A stretch of 64,000 bases of DNA from a bacterium SCSIO 12643 (GTDB taxonomy: Bacteria > Bacteroidota > Bacteroidia > Flavobacteriales_G > Salibacteraceae). The stretch spans positions 3,472,001 to 3,536,000 of the forward strand of contig CP073750.1 of NCBI GenBank assembly GCA_024398135.1. The letters are read 5' to 3'. Positions 33,270-41,489 of this stretch are shown here, one piece after another. Position 1 is the first letter of the stretch. Every line of letters starts with the position of its first letter. The translations under genes and the position numbers were made by a program. The notes under the pieces were generated by a model. The model had not been told where the DNA came from and ran no database searches. It saw only the letters and a program-made list of their open reading frames with translations.

Positions 33270-33277
33270 CAAATTTA
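33270..33277 (-). promoter_or_regulatory. -7 promoter element of the YceI-like gene
   Basis: On the minus strand TAAATTTG matches TAnnTTTG exactly and ends 25 nt before the start codon at 33244. It lies between the YceI-like gene and the stop of the oxygenase gene. Confidence 0.55.
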
Positions 33278-33281
33278 GTTT

Positions 33282-34235
33282 CTATTTTAATCCTATTTCA
33301 ATAAGTCTTTCTGTAAGATATTCACCGGCTGTGATATCATCGTATTTTTTGGGATGTGCTTCGTCAATAGTTTCCGGTAAACAATTTAACGGCATTTCAG
33401 AAATCGGATGTAAGAAGAATGGAACCGAATATCTGCTTGTCCCCATTTTAGCTTCCGGTGGATTAATCACGCGATGCGTTGTTGAACGCAGTTTATTATT
33501 CGTTAATCTTTGAAGCATATCGCCCACATTCACCACAATATGATTTTCAATTGCGGTCACATTTTTCCATTCACCTTGTTTGTTAAGTACTTGCAGTCCA
33601 TCTGCAGAAGCGCCCACCAAAAGAGTGATCAGGTTAATATCTTCATGCTCTCCTGCGCGGACAGCCTTGGTCTCCAATGTTTTTACCGGAGGGTAGTGGA
33701 TAGGTCTTAAAATGCTGTTGCCATTATGTACGAATTGATCAAAATAGTTTTTCTCCAATCCTAAATATAGCGCAATAGCACGAAGCATATGTTTACCTGT
33801 ATTTTCAAGAGTTTGATACGTTTCTTTTCCGGTTGCTAAATATCCGGGTAATTCTTTTACATCTAAATTATCAGGATATTCCGCTTTTCTTTTTTCATCG
33901 TCTTCAACGAATTGTCCGAAATGCCAAAACTCTTTTAAATCTCCTTCGGTCATTCCCTTAGCATGTTCTTTACCAAATGAAGTGTAACCTCTTTGCCCAG
34001 CTAATTCAGGAATTTCGTAAGCTTTTTTCACCTCTTCAGGAAGTTCAAAAAACTTTTTGTTCATATCATACATTCTATCAATCAATTCATCAGAAACCTG
34101 ATGATTTCTAACTGCTACAAAGCCAATTTCTTCGTAAGCATTTCCCAATTCAGCAACAAATTTGTTGATTCTATCTTGATCACCTGATAAAAAATCAGCT
34201 AAATCAACAGAAGGAATTCCTTGTGGTGTACTCAT
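33282..34235 (-). CDS. Isopenicillin-N-synthase-like 2-oxoglutarate/Fe(II)-dependent oxygenase
   Basis: 317 aa. N-terminal DIOX_N domain (GIPSVDLADFL, YEEIGFVAVRNHQVSDEL) and C-terminal cupin core. The Fe(II) triad is His197 and Asp199 in AGEHEDINLITLL and His254 in STTHRV; R268-Y-S270 provides the 2-oxoglutarate (R-x-S) site. Members without a biosynthetic cluster are common in Bacteroidota and their substrates are unknown. It is preceded on the same strand by the M48 gene with 8 nt between them, so the two are co-transcribed. Confidence 0.93.
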   Translation of the reverse strand: MSTPQGIPSVDLADFLSGDQDRINKFVAELGNAYEEIGFVAVRNHQVSDELIDRMYDMNKKFFELPEEVKKAYEIPELAGQRGYTSFGKEHAKGMTEGDLKEFWHFGQFVEDDEKRKAEYPDNLDVKELPGYLATGKETYQTLENTGKHMLRAIALYLGLEKNYFDQFVHNGNSILRPIHYPPVKTLETKAVRAGEHEDINLITLLVGASADGLQVLNKQGEWKNVTAIENHIVVNVGDMLQRLTNNKLRSTTHRVINPPEAKMGTSRYSVPFFLHPISEMPLNCLPETIDEAHPKKYDDITAGEYLTERLIEIGLK

Positions 34236-34243
34236 AATTCTAA

Positions 34244-35050
34244 CTATTTTGGAATACTATTTTGTAGTATTTTAAACTCTGGGTGTTCCCGATATTCTGT
34301 ATTGTATTGATACCGTTTTGCCCATTTTCGTATTTTGTGTATTCTATTTTCTGTATCCGGATGTGTACTCAAAATAGGAGGGATTCTCACATCTTTTCCA
34401 CTGGCTACCAGTTCTTCAAAGAACTCGGCTAAAGCACTACTGGAATAATTAGTTCCAGTTCCTAAATATTTGACAGAATATTTATCCGCCATTCTCTCTT
34501 GATCTCTACCTAGTCCTAATCCCAATATTTTATTTCCCACTTCTACAGCAATAAAAACCCCAAATGAGGCCCCAGCTGCTGCGGCTCCGGCAATAATGAT
34601 GGCTTGTCGTCCCACACCTCTGGAAAGCTTTTTTACCGAATGGCGTAATTCGGCATGTGCAATTTCATGACCAATTACAGCTGCCAATTGATCTTCATTT
34701 TTAGCCATTTTGATTAATCCCGTATACACAAAGATATAACCTCCAGGGGTACAAAAAGCATTTACAATTTCATCATCATGAATAATAGTAATGGAATCGT
34801 ATGCAAAAAACTCTTTATGTTGAATTTCAGGAGAGCTCAGGATATTATCCACGATACGCTGTAATTGCTTATAGCTTTCCGGATAATCGGATTTACTTAA
34901 TAAAGGAAACCTTTTAGGATCTGAATGAATTTTGTTGGATGTTAATGCGCCCAATTGTACATCTTTTGACTTGGGGATTGCTTTATAACATGAATTTAAT
35001 CCCAGTGAAAGTAAGATTGCAATGATTGGTAGAAAGCTTTTAAAACGCAT
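34244..35050 (-). CDS. M48-family zinc metallopeptidase, lipoprotein
   Basis: 268 aa. Lipobox in LGLNSC (Cys21). The zinc motif is VIGHEIAHAELRHS, His128-E-I-A-H132, with the third ligand Glu expected in the later GRDQERMADKYSVKYL segment, a strongly conserved M48 block. VNAFCTPGGYIFVYTGLI is the substrate-strand region. It is a periplasmic quality-control protease of the BepA/LoiP type. It forms a pair with the oxygenase gene downstream. Confidence 0.94.
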   Translation of the reverse strand: MRFKSFLPIIAILLSLGLNSCYKAIPKSKDVQLGALTSNKIHSDPKRFPLLSKSDYPESYKQLQRIVDNILSSPEIQHKEFFAYDSITIIHDDEIVNAFCTPGGYIFVYTGLIKMAKNEDQLAAVIGHEIAHAELRHSVKKLSRGVGRQAIIIAGAAAAGASFGVFIAVEVGNKILGLGLGRDQERMADKYSVKYLGTGTNYSSSALAEFFEELVASGKDVRIPPILSTHPDTENRIHKIRKWAKRYQYNTEYREHPEFKILQNSIPK

Positions 35051-35113
35051 GAATTATCTGGTTCTTGATCAACTCAGCAAAGAAATAAAAAAATCAACGC
35101 AAAAGACCGTATT

Positions 35114-35127
35114 TACTGAATTCAGTA
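35114..35127. other. 14-nt perfect palindrome
   Basis: TACTGAATTCAGTA lies 2 nt beyond the stop codon of the flavoprotein gene and 64 nt upstream of the M48 start codon, in the 79-nt gap between two minus-strand genes. It may be an operator for the M48-oxygenase pair or chance. Confidence 0.35.
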
Positions 35128-35129
35128 TG

Positions 35130-36341
35130 CTAAAAATCAAGGTTTATCGCACGAGCAGCCCAAGCACTCATGGAAAAACATCCCTGAAGTAAAAATCCTC
35201 CTGTTGGCGCATCCCAATTTACCATTTCTCCCAGGCACATTAAATGCGGATGTTTTTTTAGTTTGAGTTCTGTATCCAATGCATGAATATCAATGCCTCC
35301 CACAGTAGAAATGGCTTCTTCAATGGGACGTAATGAATGAATAGGAATTTCTAAAGCTTTTATTTTTTCTGAGAATTTTGAAGGTGAGATATACTCTTCT
35401 TTGGACATAAAAGTCTTCACCAGAGCTAGAATATGACTATTCAATTTTAAAGTCTTTCCGTAATTGGAAGGTTTTTGATTTCGAATTTTACGCTGAATGT
35501 CTTGTGTACTTAATGAGGGCTTGAAATCAATTTGAATTGTAGCTGTTGATTTCTGCGTTAGGGTGTTTCGCACAGATGTTGAAATGGGGTATATCGCATT
35601 GCCTTCCAAACCATATTCTGAAATAACTGCTTCACCTTTTATTTGCTGAGAGCCGTGAGTGATTTTTATGTTTTTAAGTGGTTTGCCAATATGAAATTCT
35701 GAAATAGAAGTTGGCCAGTCAACGTTTAAACCACAGTTTGACACAGCAAATGGGAGGGTGCTGACGCCTATGTTTTTGAAATACGAGAGCCAAAGTCCAT
35801 CTGACCCGGTGACTTTCCAGGAAGCACCACCCAAACAAAAAAGATAATGATCGGCCTGAATTTCAAATTCTTCTTTTGGGCTTTTTACAACCGGTTTTAC
35901 GTTTTCTGAAAAGCCAATAAACTCCTGTTCATATTTAAAAGTAACACCTCGAGATAGTAGATGCCTTTTGATTTGTCTAAGTACATCAGCTGGAGAGATT
36001 CCCTTCTCCGGAAAGATTCTGGAACTGGAACCAACATAGGTGTCAATTCCCAGTTTGGAGTACCAGGCTCTTAAAGCTTTTACATCAAAGTGGTTGAGCA
36101 TAGGAGCTAAAAATTCTGATGGAGTGTATTTCTGAATTAGTTCTTCGATTTCGATTTGATGGGAAATATTAAAACCGCCTTTACCCGCAACTAAAAATTT
36201 GCGTCCAATGGTTTTACCTTTTTCATAAATGATTACTTCATGATTCTGGCTTAGAATATCAGCAGCTACAAAACAGGCAGAACCTCCTCCTATGATCGCG
36301 ATTTTTTTGATAGGCTTTTTGAGCAAATGTAAGATTCCCAA
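35130..36341 (-). CDS. HI0933/TIGR03862-type flavoprotein (NAD(P)/FAD-dependent oxidoreductase)
   Basis: 403 aa. The FAD-binding start IAIIGGGSACFVAADIL, then EKGKTIGRKFLVAGKGGFNIS (the family's G-R-K-x-x-x-x-G-x-G-G-x-N motif), SSSRIFPEKGISPADVLR and the C-terminal GGIDIHALDTELKLKKHPHL and GEMVNWDAPTGGFLLQGCFS are those of the HI0933 flavoproteins, and the length and the FPEKGISPADVLR block fit the TIGR03862 subgroup. Substrate unknown; members of the wider family include ring reductases of bile acids. The Ser-Ala-Cys in place of the more usual G-A-A-G after the third Gly is mild variation. Confidence 0.88.
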   Translation of the reverse strand: MGILHLLKKPIKKIAIIGGGSACFVAADILSQNHEVIIYEKGKTIGRKFLVAGKGGFNISHQIEIEELIQKYTPSEFLAPMLNHFDVKALRAWYSKLGIDTYVGSSSRIFPEKGISPADVLRQIKRHLLSRGVTFKYEQEFIGFSENVKPVVKSPKEEFEIQADHYLFCLGGASWKVTGSDGLWLSYFKNIGVSTLPFAVSNCGLNVDWPTSISEFHIGKPLKNIKITHGSQQIKGEAVISEYGLEGNAIYPISTSVRNTLTQKSTATIQIDFKPSLSTQDIQRKIRNQKPSNYGKTLKLNSHILALVKTFMSKEEYISPSKFSEKIKALEIPIHSLRPIEEAISTVGGIDIHALDTELKLKKHPHLMCLGEMVNWDAPTGGFLLQGCFSMSAWAARAINLDF

Positions 36342-36351
36342 ACGTTCTACT

Positions 36352-37353
36352 TTACCTTAAGGTAAATTTCATCCTTACCGGTAAATGATCGGAAATGGTT
36401 CCGGCTTCGGAAACTACTCTAGCATCAATAAATTGAATGAATTTAGGGTTGTAAAAGAAGTAATCAATTCTTTTGCTTGGAGATGCGCTACTAAATGTGA
36501 AATATCGATTTTCATTTTGCTGATTCTCTGAAAGGCCAATAGCCATTTCCATTTGATAGTCGGCCAATAACGTTTGAATTACATGGTCATCTTGCCAGGG
36601 ATCAGATGCATTTGGAGGAGTACTATTAAAATCACCACAAAGGATTACCGGATATTTTTCAGAATATACATGAAAAAGCTCGAGTAATTTTTTGACCTGA
36701 ATATTTCTGGTATTAGAATGAAAGGCTTCCAGATGAACGTTTATGATCACAAGTGGCTGTTTGTTGATTTCAACAACTGAAAGTTGGGCCAGACGATCTA
36801 AATAAAACGCATTGTAATAAAATGGATTCTCTTCAGGTTTGGCGAGAACATGTATTTCATTCTTAAGAATAGGATACACGCTTAAAACAGCCTGTCCGGA
36901 AACCACTTTACCAAAATGTAGACTGAATGGCCAGTAGGGGAATGGAACATAAGTTTTGTCCCAGTTGATAGCTTGTGCCGCATATGGGAATTGATTTTTT
37001 TGACTAATCTCAAGCATCTGATTGACATGAAAACTCCGATGTGCGTCAAAATCAATTTCCTGAAAAGCAATAATATCTGGCTGAAGTTGCTGAATGAGCC
37101 GAGTGGCAGAATTCAAATTTTGTGAAAAGAAAGTATCTGTTCTTTCCAAAGGAAGGTTGTTAGTCATTCCGGATAGGTAGCCCAGATTATAAGTAAGAAT
37201 AGAAAAAGTATCCTTTTGAGTGAGGGAAGTATCATCAAACTTGTAAATTTTATTATAGGTCTCAATAGATAGAGTAGCGCTGCTTCCCCAGAAGTAGAAA
37301 AAAATAACTCCGGCTAATAGAGCGGTGAAAAATACCAGGAATATACGCTTCAT
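36352..37353 (-). CDS. Endonuclease/exonuclease/phosphatase (EEP) family protein
   Basis: 333 aa from the ATG at 37353; the open frame runs 68 codons further upstream but across the padR promoter, so the extension is not used. After one N-terminal membrane helix (IFLVFFTALLAGVIFFYFWG) the EEP motifs appear in order: FSILTYNLGYLSG, PDIIAFQEIDFDAH, VIINVHLEAFHS, VILCGDFNSTPP, SKRIDYFFYNP and ISDHLPVRM (catalytic Asn, Glu, Asp-x-Asn and His). The anchor places it in the periplasm, as a nuclease, phosphodiesterase or sphingomyelinase-like enzyme. Confidence 0.92.
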   Translation of the reverse strand: MKRIFLVFFTALLAGVIFFYFWGSSATLSIETYNKIYKFDDTSLTQKDTFSILTYNLGYLSGMTNNLPLERTDTFFSQNLNSATRLIQQLQPDIIAFQEIDFDAHRSFHVNQMLEISQKNQFPYAAQAINWDKTYVPFPYWPFSLHFGKVVSGQAVLSVYPILKNEIHVLAKPEENPFYYNAFYLDRLAQLSVVEINKQPLVIINVHLEAFHSNTRNIQVKKLLELFHVYSEKYPVILCGDFNSTPPNASDPWQDDHVIQTLLADYQMEMAIGLSENQQNENRYFTFSSASPSKRIDYFFYNPKFIQFIDARVVSEAGTISDHLPVRMKFTLR

Positions 37354-37441
37354 AATCAGAATTTCAACAAAAATAAGTATTTGAAGAAGTATATGTGGAA
37401 GATAGAATGTTATGCGAAGTTTCTCAAATTGTAAAAAAAAA

Positions 37442-37494
37442 TACCTAAGAAATTTAGGTAAATATTGTATACTTAAGATTCTTATGTATATTTG
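37442..37494 (+). promoter_or_regulatory. padR promoter (TTG-N19-TATATTTG) with inverted-repeat operator
   Basis: TTG at 37465-37467 and TATATTTG at 37487-37494 are spaced by 19 nt, a textbook Bacteroidota promoter. The -7 element ends 4 nt before the ATG at 37499, so the mRNA should be leaderless. Immediately upstream of the TTG, TACCTAA (37442-37448) and TTAGGTA (37454-37460) form a perfect 7-bp inverted repeat with 5-nt spacer, a likely PadR autoregulatory site. Confidence 0.7.
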
Positions 37495-37498
37495 CCTT

Positions 37499-37843
37499 AT
37501 GTATTCATCAGAACTTATAAAAGGAACACTTAAAACGATTGTACTGAACCTTCTCAAGGAGAAAGGCAGAATGTACGGTTATGAAATTGCCCACACGGTT
37601 AAAGAACTAACAGAAGGCAAAATTGAACTCACCGAAGGAGCTTTGTATCCAACTTTGCACGCGTTAGAAAAAAACGGGGAACTCGAAACTGAGAAAGAAT
37701 ATATAGGTAAAAGAGTACGTAAGTACTACTCGTTGACGCAGCAGGGAAAGATGACGGCTAATGAACGTGTGAATGAATTTTCCGATTTCATTAAAACAAT
37801 GTCCTATCTGCTAGATTTAGAAACAAAACTGGGTAATGCATAA
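37499..37843 (+). CDS. PadR-family transcriptional regulator
   Basis: 114 aa from ATG 37499; a longer frame from 37412 runs through the promoter and is rejected. Signature: SELIKGTLKTIVLNLLKEKG, RMYGYEIAHTVKELTEGKIE, LTEGALYPTLHALEKNGELE, KRVRKYYSLTQQGK. It is a small PadR-s2 type repressor. It overlaps the next gene by 8 nt, the standard pairing with a HAAS-domain membrane protein, so it probably responds to that partner. Autoregulation through the upstream inverted repeat is likely. Confidence 0.95.
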   Translation: MYSSELIKGTLKTIVLNLLKEKGRMYGYEIAHTVKELTEGKIELTEGALYPTLHALEKNGELETEKEYIGKRVRKYYSLTQQGKMTANERVNEFSDFIKTMSYLLDLETKLGNA

Positions 37844-38615
37844 CGTAACAGACGAAGAGGTTGATTTTATTCTGGATGATATAAAAGCGCGTGGGGTTGT
37901 ACTTGAAGATCTGCAATACAACTTACTAGATCACATGTGTTGTATCATTGAGAATGAAATGCCGGAAAGTGAGAACTTTTATAAGTTCTATGAATCTATG
38001 CTTCCTCGTTTTTTCAAAACGGAATTGAAAGAACTTCAGGAGGAGGTAGATATTTTATTACAGTTCAAACATTATTACGCCATGAAAAAGACGTTGAAAA
38101 TAGTAGGAATCATTGCATCCGTACTGATTCTTTTAGGATCGATATTAAAAATATTACATAAACCGGGAGCCTCCGTTGCGCTAATTTTAGGAGGAATGTT
38201 ATTTAGTTTCCTGTTCCTCCCATTGATGATTATTCTAAAATTCAGGGATGAAGAAAATGCTGTGGATAAGTGGGTTTTATCTACAGGTTTTTTACTGGCT
38301 ATAGGTATGTCGGTAGGGATCATATTTAAGTTAATGCGATGGGATTACGCACAAGTATTAATGGTGGGTGGAGTTGTCCTATTTGTATTTGTATATGTGC
38401 CTCTGTACTTTTTTACCAGAATACAAAGGCCTGAACTAAAGTTTAACACCATTGTGAACTCTGTGTTGATGATGTGTTGTGGAGGAATGCTTTTCGCATT
38501 ATTTAACTTAAATCATATCCAATCAAAGGATACGAATCATAAAATCAAGAAAAGTCAAACCTCTGAAATTTCGAACCTAACAGAACGCACCTTATTCACC
38601 TTTATGGTAGAATAA
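37836..38615 (+). CDS. HAAS-domain membrane protein, PadR partner
   Basis: 259 aa. Residues 1-75, EVDFILDDIKARGVVLEDLQ, YNLLDHMCCIIENEMPES and the following amphipathic helices, are a HAAS-type domain, which in Bacteroidota and Firmicutes sits N-terminal to membrane helices and is encoded next to padR. Six hydrophobic segments follow (about 85-105, 112-132, 147-167, 174-195, 205-225). It is thought to transmit membrane signals to PadR. The start codon lies inside padR. Confidence 0.8.
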   Translation: MHNVTDEEVDFILDDIKARGVVLEDLQYNLLDHMCCIIENEMPESENFYKFYESMLPRFFKTELKELQEEVDILLQFKHYYAMKKTLKIVGIIASVLILLGSILKILHKPGASVALILGGMLFSFLFLPLMIILKFRDEENAVDKWVLSTGFLLAIGMSVGIIFKLMRWDYAQVLMVGGVVLFVFVYVPLYFFTRIQRPELKFNTIVNSVLMMCCGGMLFALFNLNHIQSKDTNHKIKKSQTSEISNLTERTLFTFMVE

Positions 38616-38620
38616 TATGA

Positions 38621-38649
38621 AAACCATCGAATCAATAATTCGGTGGTTT
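38621..38649 (+). terminator. Hairpin after the HAAS gene, weak terminator
   Basis: AAACCATCGAAT (38621-38632), loop CAATA, then ATTCGGTGGTTT (38638-38649): 12 pairs with one G-U. It begins 5 nt after the stop codon. Only a short T-run follows, so termination may be partial. Confidence 0.55.
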
Positions 38650-38672
38650 CCATTAAAATAAATGTTGGTTTT

Positions 38673-39962
38673 ATGAATACGTATAAGACGCTATTAACTC
38701 TTATTACGATCCTTTTTGTGACTATTGTTAGAATAGACTCATATGCATGTAGTATGTACAAGATAACCTTTGATGGTAAAACAATGGTGGGATGCAACGA
38801 AGATGCGTGGAGAATTAACTCTAGAATATGGTTTTTAAAAGCGAATAAGAGTACTGAATATGGAGCGGGTTTTACCGGCTCCAGACAAGTTGGGGTGAAT
38901 CAGTTTGCACCTCAATCCGGGATGAATGAAGTTGGGCTGGTATTTTCTCGTTTAGGCTCATATCATCCAAAACAAAATCTGCCTTTAGGTAAAAAAAAGA
39001 AAATCACAAACGAGGTCGACTTTTTGACAGATATCCTTCAAAAATGTGCGACTGTAGACGAGGTTAAAAAGTATATAGAACAATATGATCATAGTATTTT
39101 TATTGATGATGTCTTTATGTACATAGATCGTACAGGAAAATACCTGGTGGTAGAGCCGTATAAGCTCATAATCGGGGATGACCGGAATTATGTGTTGTCC
39201 AATTTCTGTCCTTCAATAACCGATGATCAGGATGCTCGAAGATTGGAGCGTTATAGAAACGGAGCGGATTATTTAAAGTCACATTCTGTAAATGCTTCGC
39301 TGGATTTTTGCAGGTCACTTTCAGATACTATGCATGTGTGTAGAAGCAGGAATGGTGATGGAACTTTGTTGACTTCTATTTGGGATATTCAAAAAGGGAA
39401 TATCAACCTCTATTTTTATCATGATTATGATTCTACTGTTCAGTTTAATTTAGCTGAAGAATTAGAAAAAGGAAATCACATCATTGATGTAGAGACTTTA
39501 TTTCCAATAAATTCTGAATTTAAAAGATTAGCTAGTTATAAAACACCGTTTAATACTCCGATTTTAAGAATTCTCCTAGCAGCATTAGGAGGTATATTAC
39601 CATTTATATCACTACTGTTTATAATTGGATTTGTAAGAAACAAAAAGGTGTTAGATGAATCTAAAGTATTGATATTGATTATCATTCTAAATGTTGTATT
39701 GGCATTATACTTTTTTGTTTTAACCACAAATATTGGGATCTATTATTTTGATGCGCCATATGAACATCATGGATCGAAAGCCATTACCATATCGTCCTAT
39801 ATTCCATATGTATTTTCGTTATTCATTGTACCTGTAGGAATATTAACATTTAGATTTTTCAGAGCTCAAAAGAATGCCAAGTGGACCAAAGGGTTATTAC
39901 TCTTTAACAATATGATTTATGTGGCCGCTGTTTTGGCTTTCGTATATTGGGGACTGCTTTGA
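38673..39962 (+). CDS. Choloylglycine-hydrolase-like (Ntn) amidase fused to four membrane helices
   Basis: 429 aa from ATG 38673. A signal-like helix ends at DSYAC; the Cys there, followed by SMYKITFDGKTMVGCNEDAW, is placed as the N-terminal nucleophile of linear amide C-N hydrolases of the penicillin-acylase/bile-salt-hydrolase (C45/C59-like) type, in which the mature chain starts with Cys and N-E/D-D/W follows. The central part (MNEVGLVFSRLGSYHPKQNL, DRTGKYLVVEPYKL, VLSNF) fits the Ntn alpha-beta-beta-alpha core. From about 300 on, four transmembrane helices are present. Targets may be N-acyl amides, as in AHL acylases. The same Cys could instead be a lipobox. Confidence 0.78.
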   Translation: MNTYKTLLTLITILFVTIVRIDSYACSMYKITFDGKTMVGCNEDAWRINSRIWFLKANKSTEYGAGFTGSRQVGVNQFAPQSGMNEVGLVFSRLGSYHPKQNLPLGKKKKITNEVDFLTDILQKCATVDEVKKYIEQYDHSIFIDDVFMYIDRTGKYLVVEPYKLIIGDDRNYVLSNFCPSITDDQDARRLERYRNGADYLKSHSVNASLDFCRSLSDTMHVCRSRNGDGTLLTSIWDIQKGNINLYFYHDYDSTVQFNLAEELEKGNHIIDVETLFPINSEFKRLASYKTPFNTPILRILLAALGGILPFISLLFIIGFVRNKKVLDESKVLILIIILNVVLALYFFVLTTNIGIYYFDAPYEHHGSKAITISSYIPYVFSLFIVPVGILTFRFFRAQKNAKWTKGLLLFNNMIYVAAVLAFVYWGLL

Positions 39963-40064
39963 TATATGATGGTTTTTAGAGAATTATAAAAAATATTCTT
40001 GGATGTTGTAATAAATGGATTGTTTAAGCATCTAAAGGATAAATAATTTATAAAACTCAAGAAA

Positions 40065-40262
40065 ATGGAGCAAAAACAAAAAGCGATAATTCTACTGGTA
40101 GTAGGAATTTTACTAGTTGGATTAATTCAAATGTTTAATTATTTGACAGAGGTCACAGATTGGGTTGTGGGAATAGTTTTGGGAACCGGAATAGGTCTGT
40201 TAGCTGTTTCTGTAATCAAGTTACAAAAGCTCCGTAAAATTGCAGGTGCTAAAACCGAGTAG
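40065..40262 (+). CDS. Small two-helix membrane protein
   Basis: 65 aa. Two hydrophobic helices (AIILLVVGILLVGLIQMF and VVGIVLGTGIGLLAVSVIKL) and a short basic tail LQKLRKIAGAKTE. No recognised family. It lies 32 nt upstream of an ECF sigma-factor gene on the same strand and may be part of that unit. Confidence 0.7.
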   Translation: MEQKQKAIILLVVGILLVGLIQMFNYLTEVTDWVVGIVLGTGIGLLAVSVIKLQKLRKIAGAKTE

Positions 40263-40294
40263 TTAGTTTAATATCAATTGATCTTATTCTGAGA

Positions 40295-40798
40295 ATGCCT
40301 CATAAAGAGCAATATTTTAAGACCGTCCTGTCACAATCTAAAGACAAAATTTACAGATTGTGTTTGGGCTATACAGGTAATCGCATGGATGCAGATGACC
40401 TGTTTCAGGATATCAGTATAAAAATATGGCAAAATTTGAGTTCGTTTAGAGCGGAAAGTCACATTGATACCTGGATTTATAGAATTGCAACAAATACAGC
40501 TCTGTTATATGTCAGGAAAAAGAAGAGGATACATAAAACGAGTGATATTACTCGTGAAGAATCTGATTTAGTGGATGCGGAGGTACATGGTTTAGGTGAT
40601 TCTGAGGATAATCTGGGGCAATTATATAAATCTATTTCATCCTTAAAAGAGATGGATCGGATTATCATTAGTCTGGTTTTAGAGGGACATAGTTATCTTG
40701 AGATTGCAGAGATTACCGGGATGAGTATGTCCAATGTAGGAGTGAAAATCAATAGGATAAAAAAAGCTTTAGCGGTTAAAATGAGAAGTTATGGATAA
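40295..40798 (+). CDS. ECF-type RNA polymerase sigma factor
   Basis: 167 aa. Region 2: KDKIYRLCLGYTGNRMDADD, LFQDISIKIWQNLSSFRAES, then DTWIYRIATNTALLYVRKKK. Region 4: SLKEMDRIIISLVLEGHSYL and EIAEITGMSMSNVGVKINR with the recognition helix. Regions 1.1 and 3 are absent. It overlaps the next gene by 8 nt; that gene's membrane protein is the natural candidate for its anti-sigma factor. Confidence 0.95.
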   Translation: MPHKEQYFKTVLSQSKDKIYRLCLGYTGNRMDADDLFQDISIKIWQNLSSFRAESHIDTWIYRIATNTALLYVRKKKRIHKTSDITREESDLVDAEVHGLGDSEDNLGQLYKSISSLKEMDRIIISLVLEGHSYLEIAEITGMSMSNVGVKINRIKKALAVKMRSYG

Positions 40799-41369
40799 GG
40801 AATTAATGCAATGGCAAGAACTTTGGAAACAAGGAAATGCTGAAGAAATAGTTCTGGATGACTTGGTTCGCAAAATGAATAAACTGGAGCGAGTGACAAG
40901 GATTCAAAAAATTTTTGTACCCACTATGTTTCTTTTTTCCTCTTTTATGATGTTCTGGAGATTGTCTTCTAGTTGGTATAATATTATTGCTATATCTATG
41001 ATTATTGTTGGTTTTTTAGTACTGGTGATCCCATTGTATCTTAGTCAAATTAGAGTAATAGAAGGTGTTGGGGCTTTGAATAATCGTGAATTGGTTCAAG
41101 CACAAATAAGAAAGTTGAAATTCAGGCTACGCATTTCAAATCAGTTTTTCCTGATATTTATCTTATTGTTCACCGGTGCTTTAAATATTGCTTTTTGGGG
41201 AGTAGAATCTGAGGTGCCCAAATGGATTTTGCATATGATGACGTTTGTTTTATTTCTGATATTGTTACTGGCAAGAAAAATAAAACAGAAGTCATTTTAT
41301 AGACACATTACTCCAATGATAAATCAATTGGAACGCTTATACCAAGAGGGCGATTTCGATCAGGATTGA
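40791..41369 (+). CDS. Four-helix membrane protein, candidate anti-sigma factor
   Basis: 192 aa. A cytoplasmic start with MQWQELWKQGN, as seen in Bacteroidota proteins encoded after ECF sigma factors, then four hydrophobic segments near 43-60, 65-85, 118-137 and 145-162. There is no zinc (HxxxCxxC) anti-sigma motif. Overlap with the sigma-factor gene argues for joint function. Family not recognised. Confidence 0.7.
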   Translation: MDKELMQWQELWKQGNAEEIVLDDLVRKMNKLERVTRIQKIFVPTMFLFSSFMMFWRLSSSWYNIIAISMIIVGFLVLVIPLYLSQIRVIEGVGALNNRELVQAQIRKLKFRLRISNQFFLIFILLFTGALNIAFWGVESEVPKWILHMMTFVLFLILLLARKIKQKSFYRHITPMINQLERLYQEGDFDQD

Positions 41370-41489
41370 ATTACCGGAGGAATACATCTGACACAGATCA
41401 GGAATTAAATACTTTAATTTCAATAAATTCGTTACGGATTAAAACTTTCATAGTAAAGGTTTCGTATATAATTAAAGTATGTTCTGATC

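Noticed and set aside
37412-37498. Upstream extension of PadR
   Set aside because: It contains the TTG-N19-TATATTTG promoter; the family starts at SELIKG, reached from ATG 37499.
36352-37557. Extended N-terminus of the EEP protein
   Set aside because: The extra 68 codons cross the padR promoter and operator and lack fold features; the ATG at 37353 gives a membrane anchor directly before the EEP core.
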